Positions 16,219 through 25,981 of a DNA stretch of 64,000 nt are shown here, piece after piece; position 1 is the stretch's first letter, and each line of letters opens with the position of its first letter. Position numbers and translations under genes: made by a program. The notes beneath the pieces were generated by a model. It saw nothing but the letters and a program-made list of their open reading frames with translations. It made no database searches and had not been told where the DNA came from. This DNA comes from a bacterium (GTDB lineage: Bacteria; Planctomycetota; Planctomycetia; Pirellulales; Pirellulaceae): NCBI GenBank assembly GCA_016124445.1, contig WGNR01000006.1:186001-250000 (forward strand). Reading direction: 5' to 3'.

Positions 16219-18879
16219 CTATTCGCTGGAACGATTGTCACGCTCTGCCGCTTCCAGCTTCTTGATATCGGCAGGCGACAGTTGCGGACGATCGACGTTG
16301 ATCGTCAGTTTCTTCAGCTTGCCCGTGAATGGAAATGGCGGTTTGTAGTCGGCATCGTTCACGCCGGTGAGCGTATCGCTGCCAATGTCAAAGCTTTCGT
16401 CCCACTGCAAGATCATGGGAATGGACTTTTGCATTTCCTGGGAAGCGACCACCTTGCCGTCAACCAGCAACGTGCCGTTTCCAGGTCTTCCCAGACCGCT
16501 CATGTTGTTGAATGCCAACGTTCCGGCACCCAGACCTTCGTATTGGAAGACGAATTCGACCGTATGATCGCCGGGCGAAAGCTTTTCGGGGCCTTCCCAC
16601 TTGAGACGCTCCAGGTCCAATAGATTCCAAAGGAAAACGGGTTTGCCTTCGAGTAGATAGAAGCCATACCCGCAGAATCGACCACCCGAGGTAAGGATCA
16701 TTCCTTCGGCACCATCCTCGGGCACGGTGATCTCGGCGGTGATCATGTAAGAGCTATTCAACAGCGACGGCGAGTCTCCCTGTGGCAGCCCGGTCATGCG
16801 ACGCGTATAGACGAACTCGGTACGCCCGGCGGTGATATTCGGTCTCGGTGCGACCAGTCGGGCACCAACCGAAGCATCCAGCGGAAAGACCTGGTACTTG
16901 TGAGCCTCGGCGACGAACTTCTTGCGAAGCTCGGCGACTTTCTCCGGATGCTGCGCCGCAAGGTCAGTTGACTGCGTAAAGTCTTTGGTCAGATCGTATA
17001 GCTGAAATACCTGGTTGTTCAGCGGGTCAGGGTTTGCGGGACCGAAAGCTTCCCACGGGGCGCGGTTGACCTTTGTGCTTAGCAACCAACCTTCGTCGTA
17101 CAACGCCCACTGGCCCATCATCTCGAAGTACTGCGTTTTGTGCCGCGAGGGAGCCTTGGCGTTTGCCTCGTCGAACGTGTAGAGGAAGCTCGTCCCTTCA
17201 ATCGGTGCCTGGGCGATGCCGTCAACTTCTTCGGGAGCGGGAATGCCGGCGGCTTCCAGAATGGTCGGCACGACATCGATCACATGAATGAACTGCTCGC
17301 GCAGGCCACCTTTGTCTTTAATGTGCTTCGGCCAAGATACGACCATGTTCTGATTGATGCCGCCCAGCCGCGACGCATTTTGCTTGAACCAATCAAAGGG
17401 AGTATCGAAGGCCCACGACCAGCCGGCCGACATGTGGTTGTAGGTTTCTTCCGTTCCCCAGACGTCGTACCACTTCATTTGCTCTTCGACTGGCAGCATG
17501 TTCACGCCGTTGAAGAATGCCACTTCATTTGGTGTGCCAAGCGGTCCTCCTTCCGCGCTGGTTCCATTGTCGCCGTTGATGTAGATGATCAACGTATTGT
17601 CGAGCCTGCCTGCGTCTTCAAACGCATCGATAACGCGGCCGATCTCGTGATCGTTGTAGGCGGCGTAGGCAGCGAAGACCTCGACTTGCTTGATGAAAAG
17701 CTTTTTTGCCTCGTCGCTCAGTTCATCCCACGGCTTGAGATGCTTAGTCGGCCAGGGAGTCAGCTTGGAATCGGCCGGAATGACGCCCAACTTCTTCTGG
17801 TTGGCAAAGATCTTTTCGCGCAGCTTGTTGTAGCCACCGTCAAACAAGTGCATATCGTGAATCTTTTTCACCCACTCTTCCGTTGGATGGTGCGGTGCGT
17901 GCGTCGCACCAGGAGCGTACTTGATGAAGATCGGCTTGGATGGATCGGTTTGATGCACGCGCGAAATGTAATCGATGGCGTCGTCTGCCATACCGGTAAT
18001 CAAATTCCACCCCGGCTTGCCCTCGAAAGGATAGATTTGCGTCGTGTTGCGGAACAAGTTGGGTTGCCATTGATTGGCATCGCCGCCGACAAAGCCGTAG
18101 AAGTACTCAAAGCCCAGTCCGGTGGGCCACTGATCGAAGGGACCTACCTGGCTGGCAGCGAAAGCAGGCGTGTTGTGGTCTTTGCCAAACCAGGCAGTGC
18201 TGTAGCCGTTGTCGAGCAAGATGCGGCCGATGGTGGCTTTGTCTTCGCCGATGATGCTGTTGTAGCCGGGGAACCCGGTCGATTGTTCCGAGATCACGCC
18301 AAAGCCGGCCGAATGATGATTGCGGCCGGTAATCAAAGCGGCCCGCGTCGGCGAGCAAAGCGCGGTAGAGAAAACCCGGTTATACCGCAGGCCTTCGTTG
18401 GCGACCCGATCCATCGTGGGCGTCGGGATGACGCCGCCAAAGGTGCTCGGCACGCCGAAGCCGGCGTCGTCGGTGATGATCAACAATACATTGGGCGCTT
18501 GCTCGGGCGGCGTAATCCGCGCCGGCCACCATGGTTTTGATTGAAGTGCGTCTTGTTGGATCGTGCCGCCAAATTTGGGATCGGGCGCAGGTAGTTGATT
18601 ACCAGGGATTGTTGTGGTTGCACTCGGCGAACCAAGCTTGCCAATGACCTGAACTGCTGCAGTCTTCGGCGGATCAGCGGCTTCGGCCTGGTTGCCGACA
18701 ACTTGCGGTGCTACTTCGGCTGCTGCTTCATCTTGAGTTTTTGATTCTCCGCGAGGCATGGGGTCCGCATTCGCCGTGCTCGGCTGGTCGACGCAGCCAA
18801 GGATCAGCGGAAAAGAGGCTAGCACCAGAGTCGCCAGCAAGGATGTGACCGCCGATCGAGAGAAGCTAATGTGTCGCAT
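16219..18879 (-). CDS. Lipoprotein arylsulfatase
   Basis: 886 residues from the ATG at 18877-18879. The signal peptide ends in the lipobox PLILGC (Cys29), so the enzyme is membrane-anchored outside the cytoplasm. A low-complexity linker leads to the sulfatase domain: PNVLLIITDDAGFG with the metal-binding Asp pair (137-138), the formylglycine motif CSPTRAALITGR (Cys175), AWFGKDHNTP and IYINGDNGTSAEGG. The last 200 residues form a beta-rich domain (FVFQYEGLGAGTLAFNN). It needs a formylglycine-generating enzyme, not seen here. Substrate probably a sulfated polysaccharide (inference from planctomycete biology). Convergent with the SPFH gene. Confidence 0.92.
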   Translation of the reverse strand: MRHISFSRSAVTSLLATLVLASFPLILGCVDQPSTANADPMPRGESKTQDEAAAEVAPQVVGNQAEAADPPKTAAVQVIGKLGSPSATTTIPGNQLPAPDPKFGGTIQQDALQSKPWWPARITPPEQAPNVLLIITDDAGFGVPSTFGGVIPTPTMDRVANEGLRYNRVFSTALCSPTRAALITGRNHHSAGFGVISEQSTGFPGYNSIIGEDKATIGRILLDNGYSTAWFGKDHNTPAFAASQVGPFDQWPTGLGFEYFYGFVGGDANQWQPNLFRNTTQIYPFEGKPGWNLITGMADDAIDYISRVHQTDPSKPIFIKYAPGATHAPHHPTEEWVKKIHDMHLFDGGYNKLREKIFANQKKLGVIPADSKLTPWPTKHLKPWDELSDEAKKLFIKQVEVFAAYAAYNDHEIGRVIDAFEDAGRLDNTLIIYINGDNGTSAEGGPLGTPNEVAFFNGVNMLPVEEQMKWYDVWGTEETYNHMSAGWSWAFDTPFDWFKQNASRLGGINQNMVVSWPKHIKDKGGLREQFIHVIDVVPTILEAAGIPAPEEVDGIAQAPIEGTSFLYTFDEANAKAPSRHKTQYFEMMGQWALYDEGWLLSTKVNRAPWEAFGPANPDPLNNQVFQLYDLTKDFTQSTDLAAQHPEKVAELRKKFVAEAHKYQVFPLDASVGARLVAPRPNITAGRTEFVYTRRMTGLPQGDSPSLLNSSYMITAEITVPEDGAEGMILTSGGRFCGYGFYLLEGKPVFLWNLLDLERLKWEGPEKLSPGDHTVEFVFQYEGLGAGTLAFNNMSGLGRPGNGTLLVDGKVVASQEMQKSIPMILQWDESFDIGSDTLTGVNDADYKPPFPFTGKLKKLTINVDRPQLSPADIKKLEAAERDNRSSE

Positions 18880-19072
18880 TTCATTGGATCCGCATTGAAG
18901 AAAAGAACGGGTGACGGCAAGTTGCAACTTAAGAGCCCCACCGTTTTCATATCACAGATCGAAGCGTTTTAAACGCGAAACATTTGGTTTTGACTTCAAT
19001 TACGCCAAATCATCATCTCCCGATAAGTTGAAACGCATGAGCTTTTAAAATCAGTCTTTCGCCCTGCGTTGG

Positions 19073-20281
19073 TCAACGCGTGCCGGTTGTTCGGTATTCT
19101 GTTGGCGTGCAGCCATATTCGCGTTTGAAGAATCGCAGGAATGTTTCCTGATGTAGGAAGCCGGTCTGCAGGCCGATTTCCTGCGTGGTCAGGTCGGTCT
19201 CGCTAAGCAGGTAGAGCGCCTGCGATAGTTTCGCTTGCCGAATCGCCTGGGCCGGACTCCGGCGGAGGGCCTGTTGAAAGCGGTTCTCCAGTACGCGACG
19301 AGACTGATGCAAATGCGAAGCGATATCACTAACTTGAATCGGCTGGGCCAGGTTCTCGCGGATGAAGAGAATTGCCTGGCGAACGAGGTCGTCGTCGATG
19401 AACATTGTGTCGACCGATTGACGCTCGGCGATCCGCCGCGGTGGGACCAATATCGGATGCTCCGGGGCAGGCTCGCCTCGAATCATTCGTTCCAAGAGTT
19501 CAGCGGCCTGGCTGCCGACTCTTCGTGGTGATTGATCGATGTAGGCGATCGGTACCGGGCTCATCGCCGAAAGAAGCGGATCGAGTTCCACCGCCAGGAT
19601 TGCCACGTCGTCCGGGACTGACAGGCCGATGTTGCGGCAAAGCAAGGTGATCTCCTGAGCGATGGCCGTGGTCCAGACCAACAATGCAATGGGCTTGGGA
19701 AGTCCTTTCAGCCACGTAGTCATATTCTCATGCTGCTGTCCGATCGTGAGCTTGCTGGTGCTGGGATCGTGCTCGAAGCGTGAGCCAGCACGGCCAGCCT
19801 CAGAAAGACGCTCGAGGAAGGCTTGTTCGATTCGATCGGAATAGCCCAAGGCTGGGGGCGGACCGACGTAGCCGAAGTGGCGCCAGCCCCGCTGAAGGTA
19901 GAACTCCGCCGCCATCCGGCCGCAAGCTGCTTCGTCCGAAATCACTTGTGGAATCTGCTGGCTGTGGGGGCCCAGCCAAGAAACATTCACCGCGGGGATG
20001 CCGCGCTCTTGGATTTGCTGTCGCAAGGAATCATTCGTTAAGCGACAGATAACACCGTTTCCGCGCCACGAATCGGGTAGCTGAAGGGCCTCGTAGAAGC
20101 CGCGAGATTCGATCCAGAAGTCCCACCCGCCAGCTTCGAGCGCGTACTCGGCGACCCCGGCCAAAACTTGCCGACTCCAGGCACTGGAAGTCTGGACCAA
20201 TACCGCCACGTTTCGCCGCTGGGAGGGCGATTTCAGGCCTGTGGGGCGATGGACGTTTTCGTCGGTGTCGTGGGAATCCAT
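19073..20281 (-). CDS. XylR-like AraC-family regulator
   Basis: 402 residues from the ATG at 20279-20281. Residues about 20-280 are a LacI/PurR-type ligand-binding domain (RNVAVLVQTSSAWSRQVLAG; ISDEAACGRMAAEFYLQRGW; IAYIDQSPRRVGSQAAELLE). The C-terminal 100 residues are two AraC helix-turn-helix motifs ending TGFLHQETFLRFFKREYG. This arrangement is that of XylR-type sugar-responsive activators. Its start is 190 bases from the divergent FAD oxidoreductase gene, so it may regulate the phosphonate cluster; alternatively it controls the sulfatase downstream on the same strand. The ligand is unknown. Confidence 0.88.
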   Translation of the reverse strand: MDSHDTDENVHRPTGLKSPSQRRNVAVLVQTSSAWSRQVLAGVAEYALEAGGWDFWIESRGFYEALQLPDSWRGNGVICRLTNDSLRQQIQERGIPAVNVSWLGPHSQQIPQVISDEAACGRMAAEFYLQRGWRHFGYVGPPPALGYSDRIEQAFLERLSEAGRAGSRFEHDPSTSKLTIGQQHENMTTWLKGLPKPIALLVWTTAIAQEITLLCRNIGLSVPDDVAILAVELDPLLSAMSPVPIAYIDQSPRRVGSQAAELLERMIRGEPAPEHPILVPPRRIAERQSVDTMFIDDDLVRQAILFIRENLAQPIQVSDIASHLHQSRRVLENRFQQALRRSPAQAIRQAKLSQALYLLSETDLTTQEIGLQTGFLHQETFLRFFKREYGCTPTEYRTTGTR

Positions 20282-20471
20282 GGCGAACTTGATCTGGGGG
20301 CGGCAGGCCAACGCGGAAAAGTCTCACCAAACTTGACGCAAAACGTCATCGGCGGGAAGGGGGGCGTATTCCAAAATTACGGAGCACACGATGGCTATTC
20401 GCTGGCGGCTATCGGACGATTGTAACACTGAACATCCCAGCGATTGCGTCTGAGCGGAAAGTGATCTGACG

Positions 20472-21638
20472 ATGCAGCAGTACGATCTAATCGTGGTCGG
20501 CGGCGGGATTGCCGGCCTCGGGCTGGCTTGGGCCGCGGCCAAAGAGGGACAAGCGGTCGCCGTCTTCGATACCAATCCCCGCGCGGAAGGAGCCAGCATC
20601 CGCAACTTCGGCATGATCTGGCCGATCGGCCAACCAGCCGGACCCAACCGAGCGACCGCGCTCCGCAGCCGCCAGTTGTGGTTGGAACTGGGCCAGGCCG
20701 CTGGCTTCCCAGTCCAACAGTGCGGTTCGCTGCACCTGGCTCATCAGGAAGACGAGTGGGCCGTGCTCGAAGAGTTCGCCAATCTGCCCTCGGCGGAAGG
20801 GCTCGATCTGCAGTTGGTCAGGTCGGAAGAAATCAAACGCTTGACGCCAGCGGCCAATCATGACTCGCTGGTGGGCGGGCTTTACTCGCGAACCGAACTT
20901 CGCGTTACCCCGTCGGTTGCGATCCGCGCGATTACGACCTACCTGGCAACTTCGTGCGGTGTGCAGTTTCATTTCGCCTCGCCGGTGGTGAATGTCGTAC
21001 CGGGCGAAGTCACCACTGCCCGCGGCAAGGTTGTTGCTGGCCAGCGAATCGTGATCGCAACGGGGGCATACTTTCAGTACCTGTTCCCTCAGATCCATCG
21101 CGAAGAACAACTGCGAGTCTGCAAGCTGCAGATGATGATCACCGAGCCACAGCCGAGCGATTGGAAGCTCGGGCCGCACCTGGCTGGTGGGTTGACGCTG
21201 CGGCATTATCCTTCGTTTGCCGATTGCCCGACACTGCCAGCGTATTGCCAAAGGATCACCAGGCAGTTGCCGGAGCTGGATCGGTTTGGCATCCATGTCA
21301 TGGCCTCTCAGGCCGAGTGCGGCGGTTTGATCCTGGGTGATTCTCACGAGTATGGCGACGACATCGAGATCCGCGACAAGGCGGAGATCGAACAGCTGAT
21401 CCTGCAGGAACTTCGGAAGATCATCTCGGTACCAAATTGGAACATCGCTCGCCGCTGGCAAGGTTTCTACGCCAAGCATCCTTCGCAAACGAGCCTGGTG
21501 CGGGAAGTCGCCCCTGACGTTTTGGTGGTCAACGGCTTCGGCGGAAACGGGATGACATTGGCCTTGGCGGTCACTGAATCGGTTCAACATCATTGGGAAA
21601 AAGCGACGCAAGGAGAATCACTCTATGGAAGCCACTAG
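20472..21638 (+). CDS. FAD-dependent oxidoreductase, HpnW-like (phosphonate-associated)
   Basis: 388 residues. The dinucleotide fold YDLIVVGGGIAGLGLAWAA opens the protein, and the DAO-type body (RTELRVTPSVAIRAITTYLA; RIVIATGAYFQYLF; VVNGFGGNGMTLAL) matches the TIGR03364 family, which is genomically linked to phosphonatase-type hydrolases. The presumed reaction is oxidative deamination of an aminoethylphosphonate-like compound to phosphonoacetaldehyde, the substrate of PhnX. Its last 14 bases overlap the downstream phnX, showing co-translation and supporting that role. The exact amine substrate is inferred. Confidence 0.85.
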   Translation: MQQYDLIVVGGGIAGLGLAWAAAKEGQAVAVFDTNPRAEGASIRNFGMIWPIGQPAGPNRATALRSRQLWLELGQAAGFPVQQCGSLHLAHQEDEWAVLEEFANLPSAEGLDLQLVRSEEIKRLTPAANHDSLVGGLYSRTELRVTPSVAIRAITTYLATSCGVQFHFASPVVNVVPGEVTTARGKVVAGQRIVIATGAYFQYLFPQIHREEQLRVCKLQMMITEPQPSDWKLGPHLAGGLTLRHYPSFADCPTLPAYCQRITRQLPELDRFGIHVMASQAECGGLILGDSHEYGDDIEIRDKAEIEQLILQELRKIISVPNWNIARRWQGFYAKHPSQTSLVREVAPDVLVVNGFGGNGMTLALAVTESVQHHWEKATQGESLYGSH

Positions 21639-22422
21639 CTCAAGTGTGCAAACATCGGTGGCGCTAGTCATTTGCGATTGGGCTGGCAGCCTGATCGACT
21701 TTGGCAGCCATGCACCGGTTGAAGTCATATTAACGCTCTTTCAAGAGCGCGGCGTGCCGGTCAGCATTGCCCAGGCCCGCGAGCCGATGGGTGCTGCCAA
21801 GCGAGATCATATCGCCAAGATTCTGGCCATGCCTGAAGTTGCCGACCGCTGGCAGACTCGCTTTGGTGCCGCACCATGCGAGGCCGATGTCGATGCGCTG
21901 TATGCCGATTTCCTGCCGCTGCAAAAGGAGATTCTGGCGAAGCATAGCGTTGCCATCCCCGGTGCTGCCGAGACCTTCAAGTGGCTGCACGAGCGAAACA
22001 TTCCGATTGGTTCGTCGACGGGCTATACTCGGGAATTGATGGAAATCGTCCTGCCGATTGCCCGCGAGCAAGGGATTGACCCAGACTACTGCGTGACGTC
22101 CGACGTCGTCCAGCGAGGCCGGCCGGCGCCCGATATGATCCACAAGATCATGGCGGATGCCGGCGTTACCGATCCGAAGCTCGTCGTGAAAGTGGATGAC
22201 ACGCCGGTTGGTATCGCCGCCGCCAAAAACGCCGGCTGCATTGCGGTGGGGCTTGCAGCGACCGGCAACGAACTGGGCCTAACGCTGGAAGAGTTCAATG
22301 CCCTGGAACCCGGCGATCGTGAGCAGCGTTTGGCGAAGGTTCGCAAACTGTTCGAAGACGCCCAAGCCGACTACGTGATTGATTCGATCGCCGACCTGCC
22401 TGGCCTTCTGGCTACTATCTAG
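21625..22422 (+). CDS. phnX: Phosphonoacetaldehyde hydrolase (phosphonatase), copy 1
   Basis: 265 residues; the ATG at 21625 has AGGAGA just upstream and overlaps the end of the FAD oxidoreductase gene. HAD-superfamily fold with nucleophile Asp18 in CDWAGS, the Schiff-base lysine Lys59 in EPMGAAKRDHIAK, GSSTGYTRELME, the Mg-binding KVDDTPVGI and the family's closing ADYVIDSIADLPGL. It hydrolyses phosphonoacetaldehyde to acetaldehyde and phosphate in the cytoplasm. The usual DWAGT is DWAGS, a conservative change. A same-length paralogue lies at 24367-25164 on the opposite strand. Confidence 0.93.
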   Translation: MEATSSSVQTSVALVICDWAGSLIDFGSHAPVEVILTLFQERGVPVSIAQAREPMGAAKRDHIAKILAMPEVADRWQTRFGAAPCEADVDALYADFLPLQKEILAKHSVAIPGAAETFKWLHERNIPIGSSTGYTRELMEIVLPIAREQGIDPDYCVTSDVVQRGRPAPDMIHKIMADAGVTDPKLVVKVDDTPVGIAAAKNAGCIAVGLAATGNELGLTLEEFNALEPGDREQRLAKVRKLFEDAQADYVIDSIADLPGLLATI

Positions 22423-22432
22423 ACAACCGAGA

Positions 22433-24331
22433 ATGATTATGTCCTTTCGTTTGCTATTGATGCTTTGCCTTGTTTCCACGCTTGCCAATCAGGCCATCGC
22501 CCATGAAGGGCCTGATCCGCTGGCTCGTTGGCGATTCGATTCAACCTCGATCGTCGAGTCAAAAGGGCAGGTTCAACTACGCGCGCGACGCGGCCCCGAC
22601 GGCAAGGTTCTCGGCCATCCCAGGATGATCGGCGAGAAGCTGGCCGAGTCGCTGTTTCTGACCGGCGATCGAAGCGGTGTTTTACTTGCCGAAGATCACA
22701 ATCAGATCGCGCAGTACCTGCCAACCGAAGCGATGACCGTGTCGGCGGTGGTCTCGGTCGATCGGCCGGAGCGTTGGGGCGGCATCATCGGGGCGGTTCA
22801 TGACAATGGTGACGACGAAGCAGGCTGGGTCCTAGGCTACGACGAAGGGCATTTCACCTTCGCGCTGCGGGGAGAGAAAGGACCTGGCCGGCTGACCTAT
22901 CTGACCGGCAAGACCACCTACGAAGCAGGCAAACTGGTTCACGTGGTGGCCGTTTACGACGGCAAGCTGATGCAGCTTTATGTCAACGGAAAGCTCGATG
23001 CCCAAAGCGATGAGCAGTCCGGGGCGATTCATTACCCGCCGAAGACGCCGGTCGTGATTGGTGCTTATCGCGACTCGAATGAGTTTCATGGCCTGCGCGG
23101 GCGACTGCACGAAGTGGTGCTGTACGATCTAGCCGCCAAAGCGGCGTGGGTCGAGCACGACTTCGAGCATATGGCGCAGCTTACCTCGCTGCCGGCGGTT
23201 GATGTCCAAGATCCGTTGGCATTCGTGATCGATCCGTACCTGCAGTTCGGCACGCAGACGACCATGACGGTCATGTGGCGCACCAATCGACCTGGCCTCG
23301 CAACACTTTGTTACGGCGAGACGGCGCAGTGTGAAAAGCGAATCGAAGTCGCAGAAGCGAAAACGCTGCACGAGATCCGCATCGAAGGACTTCAGCCGGA
23401 AACGCAATACTTCTACCGCACCGAGACACGCCTCGATGAGAGTTCGCCTCCACTGGTAAGTGAGGTGGCTACCTTTCAGACTGCCGTCAAACGTGATACT
23501 CCGTTCGCGTTTGCGGTCATGAGTGATACCCAGGACAACCCAGAGGTGACCGGCAAATTGGCTGAACTTGCCTGGGGACAGCGGCCAAGCTTTTTGCTGC
23601 ATCCAGGCGATTTGGTCGAGGTGGGGCCCGACCCTGAAAACTGGTCGCATCAATTCTTTCCCAGCATGAATCCCCTGATCCGGCACGTCCCGTTCTTTCC
23701 GGTTCTGGGGAATCACGAACGGAACTCGCACTTTTATTACGACTACGTGTCATTGCCGAAGCCGGAGTATTACTACACGTTCCGTTTTGGCAACGCCCAG
23801 TTCTTCATGATCGATTCCAATCGCAATCTCGATCCCGATTCGGAGCAATACAAGTGGCTGGAGAAACAGCTATCCGAGTCGGATGCGACTTGGAAAGTTG
23901 CCTGTCATCATCATCCCCCTTACTCTTCGGACGAAAACGATTACGGCAACCTGTGGAAGACCAATCGCGGAACACGGGGCGATCTGAATGCCCGGCAGCT
24001 TGTTCCGCTGTACGAGAAGTACCATGTCGATATCGTTTGGAACGGCCATATTCATTCGTACGAACGAACCTGGCCTATTCGGAAGAACCAAGCCGTGAAT
24101 GATGGCGGTCCGATCTACATGATCACCGGCGGCGGTGGCGGCCGCCTGGAAACGGCCGGACCGATCCGACCGTTCTTCATGAACACCGTTCGCCACGGTT
24201 ACCACTACGCGATGGTGCGGATCAATGGTAACTGTCTCGAGTTTCAGGCATACGATCTCGACAACCGCTTGTTCGATCAAATGGTGGTCGAGAAAAACAA
24301 ACCTGCCGCCAGCAGCAGCGAAGCTCCCTGA
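22433..24331 (+). CDS. Secreted LamG/purple acid phosphatase-like metallophosphoesterase
   Basis: 632 residues from the ATG at 22433 (a second ATG two codons on is equally usable), 10 bases after phnX. Signal peptide MIMSFRLLLMLCLVSTLANQ; a LamG/concanavalin-like domain over about residues 40-240 (YEAGKLVHVVAVYDGKLMQL); a fibronectin-like N-terminal domain of purple acid phosphatases (about 255-345); then the calcineurin-type catalytic domain with MSDTQDN, HPGDLVEVGP, LGNHERNSH, CHHHPPYS and WNGHIHSYERTW, which provide the two-metal ligands. Likely releases phosphate from phosphate or phosphonate esters outside the cytoplasm, fitting a phosphorus-scavenging cluster. Confidence 0.9.
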   Translation: MIMSFRLLLMLCLVSTLANQAIAHEGPDPLARWRFDSTSIVESKGQVQLRARRGPDGKVLGHPRMIGEKLAESLFLTGDRSGVLLAEDHNQIAQYLPTEAMTVSAVVSVDRPERWGGIIGAVHDNGDDEAGWVLGYDEGHFTFALRGEKGPGRLTYLTGKTTYEAGKLVHVVAVYDGKLMQLYVNGKLDAQSDEQSGAIHYPPKTPVVIGAYRDSNEFHGLRGRLHEVVLYDLAAKAAWVEHDFEHMAQLTSLPAVDVQDPLAFVIDPYLQFGTQTTMTVMWRTNRPGLATLCYGETAQCEKRIEVAEAKTLHEIRIEGLQPETQYFYRTETRLDESSPPLVSEVATFQTAVKRDTPFAFAVMSDTQDNPEVTGKLAELAWGQRPSFLLHPGDLVEVGPDPENWSHQFFPSMNPLIRHVPFFPVLGNHERNSHFYYDYVSLPKPEYYYTFRFGNAQFFMIDSNRNLDPDSEQYKWLEKQLSESDATWKVACHHHPPYSSDENDYGNLWKTNRGTRGDLNARQLVPLYEKYHVDIVWNGHIHSYERTWPIRKNQAVNDGGPIYMITGGGGGRLETAGPIRPFFMNTVRHGYHYAMVRINGNCLEFQAYDLDNRLFDQMVVEKNKPAASSSEAP

Positions 24332-24353
24332 GCCGAAGCATCGCCGCTGATTC

Positions 24354-24382
24354 GCTGGCTTCCTTCTTAGATGGAAGCCAGC
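24354..24382. terminator. Hairpin between convergent phosphatase and phnX copy 2
   Basis: GCTGGCTTCC (24354-24363) pairs with GGAAGCCAGC (24373-24382) around a 9-base loop, overlapping the stop of the minus-strand gene. It could act in both directions; T-runs are short. Confidence 0.45.
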
Positions 24383-25164
24383 AGCTTGGGCAGATCCGCA
24401 ATCGTATCGATTACGTAGTCGGCGCCGGCGGCGTGGAAGGCATCGGTAATCTCGCCCAGTCGCGACTCTAACTCCTGCGGATCGAGTGCGCAGTATTCGT
24501 CATAGGTCAGTCCCAGCGAATTCCCGGAGGCAGCGACCGCCACGCTGCGGCAGCCGGCGTTCTGGGCGGCCTTGATCCCGACGATCGTGTCGTCGACTTT
24601 CAAGACTTCCGAAGGGTCGTCAATTCCAGCCAGAGACATGACGCGCTGAATCATCTCCGGCGAGGGCCGGCCGCTGGAGACTTCGTCCGACGCAATGCTG
24701 AAGTCGACCGTCAGTCGCTGAGACTGGGCCGCCGGTTCCAGGATATCCATCAACTCGCGCGTGTAACCGGTCGTCGAACCGGCGACGATCTGGTTTTGCC
24801 GCAGCAGTTGAACCAGTTCCACCGCACCGGGGATCGCCGTTGAATGCGACTGCAGCAATTCTTTTTGCAGCGGCAGAAATTCGGCGTAAAGCCGATCGAC
24901 TTCTGCTTCGCCTGGAACGGCACCGCGATGCATTTCCCATCGTTGGGAAACCTCCGGCATGCCGAGCAGGGCGGCAATATGATCGCGTTTGCTGGCTCCC
25001 ATCGGCTCGCGTGCCTGGGCCGCGGTGATCGGGACGCCTCGTTTCGCGAACAACGTTTGCAAAACGTGCACAGGAGCCTGCGAGCCGAAGTCGACCAGGG
25101 TGCCTGCCCAATCGAAGACGACCAGGCGAACGGAAGTTTTTAATTCCGTTTCCACAGATGACAT
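24367..25164 (-). CDS. phnX: Phosphonoacetaldehyde hydrolase (phosphonatase), copy 2
   Basis: 265 residues from the ATG at 25162-25164, which has AAGGAGAA seven bases upstream. Same catalytic landmarks as copy 1 at identical positions: Asp18 in FDWAGT, Lys59 in EPMGASKRDHIAA, GSTTGYTRELMD, KVDDTIVGIKAA and ADYVIDTIADLPKL. Both copies therefore look active. It is divergent from the XRE-cupin regulator with 150 bases between, suggesting separate control from copy 1. Duplication and inversion within the cluster is the simplest origin; distinct substrates or conditions are possible. Confidence 0.93.
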   Translation of the reverse strand: MSSVETELKTSVRLVVFDWAGTLVDFGSQAPVHVLQTLFAKRGVPITAAQAREPMGASKRDHIAALLGMPEVSQRWEMHRGAVPGEAEVDRLYAEFLPLQKELLQSHSTAIPGAVELVQLLRQNQIVAGSTTGYTRELMDILEPAAQSQRLTVDFSIASDEVSSGRPSPEMIQRVMSLAGIDDPSEVLKVDDTIVGIKAAQNAGCRSVAVAASGNSLGLTYDEYCALDPQELESRLGEITDAFHAAGADYVIDTIADLPKLLASI

Positions 25165-25280
25165 GGAAGAGTTCTCCTTGCAGGATGGTTGTATGGATTG
25201 GATTGACTCGAAAAAACGCGAGTGAATCCCTGTTGGCAAAATGATCTCAAAAATACAATTCTTTCAGCATCTACGCATGA

Positions 25281-25308
25281 TTGCGGGTACCGATCGGCTG
25301 CTTATAAT
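25281..25308 (+). promoter_or_regulatory. Candidate promoter of the XRE-cupin gene, possibly leaderless
   Basis: A perfect TATAAT lies at 25303-25308 with a weak TTGCGG (25281-25286) 16 bases upstream. The expected start, about seven bases downstream, falls on the ATG at 25315, so the transcript may lack a leader; no ribosome site is visible either. Confidence 0.45.
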
Positions 25309-25314
25309 GTCGTG

Positions 25315-25869
25315 ATGAATCTCGTCGAACTAGCTGAACGTATCCGATCTCTTCGTCTCGACAGGCGCCTTACGCTGGAGGAAGTGGCGTCACGCACTGG
25401 TCAGACGCGCAGTTGGTTATCGAAGGTGGAAAACTTTCGGGTGACTCCCTCGCTGCCGGCTCTGGCCGAAATTGCCCGGGCGTTGGATATCTCTCTCTCG
25501 AAATTGGTCGAAGGCCTGGACGACAAGCCTTCGCTCACGCTAGTGAGAAAGGACGATCGCAAGGTCGTTCAGCGCGATCAATCGGAACAAAACACGGCCG
25601 TTTACGAGTCGCTGGCCCATCGCCGCAAAGCGAGGGCGATGGATCCCTTTCTCATCACCATTCCTCCCGGTGTTTCCCGCGAAGAAGCCTTGCCGCATCA
25701 GGGCGAGGAATTCCTGCTGGTTCATTCGGGACCGGTCGACTTCCAGTACGACGAGGAAGTTCACAAGCTGCAAACCGGCGACAGTCTCTATTTCGATGCC
25801 ACGGTGCCTCACCGGCTGATCAATTCGTACAAAAGACCAGCGGTGGTCTTGTGCGTGTTTCAATCTTAA
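25315..25869 (+). CDS. XRE-family regulator with cupin sensor domain
   Basis: 184 residues from the ATG at 25315. The N-terminal helix-turn-helix is clear ([55 protein letters not shown]). The C-terminal 70 residues form a cupin barrel ([19 protein letters not shown], then [19 protein letters not shown]). Such XRE-cupin proteins sense small molecules and usually repress catabolic genes next to them. Its place between phnX copy 2 and the Fe-alcohol dehydrogenase suggests control of the phosphonate cluster. Confidence 0.88.
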   Translation: MNLVELAERIRSLRLDRRLTLEEVASRTGQTRSWLSKVENFRVTPSLPALAEIARALDISLSKLVEGLDDKPSLTLVRKDDRKVVQRDQSEQNTAVYESLAHRRKARAMDPFLITIPPGVSREEALPHQGEEFLLVHSGPVDFQYDEEVHKLQTGDSLYFDATVPHRLINSYKRPAVVLCVFQS

Positions 25870-25981
25870 ATTGCCCAGTTCGGCCAGCCCCGCAGAGGGA
25901 CCTTCTCCCTGGCAACCGCGTTGTAACGCAGCGATGCGCGACGGTCTTGTCGTCTTCGTACTAATTTAACGTTCAACAAAG

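Noticed and set aside
17140..18540. A 466-codon plus-strand frame opposite the sulfatase gene
   Set aside because: It is the antisense shadow of a clear sulfatase; the translation has no recognisable domain and is Arg/Val/Asp-biased as expected from reading the opposite strand.
19066..19079. GCGTTG-GT-CAACGC palindrome at the end of the XylR-like gene as a terminator
   Set aside because: The two-base loop cannot form a hairpin and no T-run follows; the arms are short enough to occur by chance.
20487..21611. A 374-codon minus-strand frame opposite the FAD oxidoreductase
   Set aside because: The plus-strand product has a full FAD-binding fold and overlaps phnX; the antisense frame has no motif.
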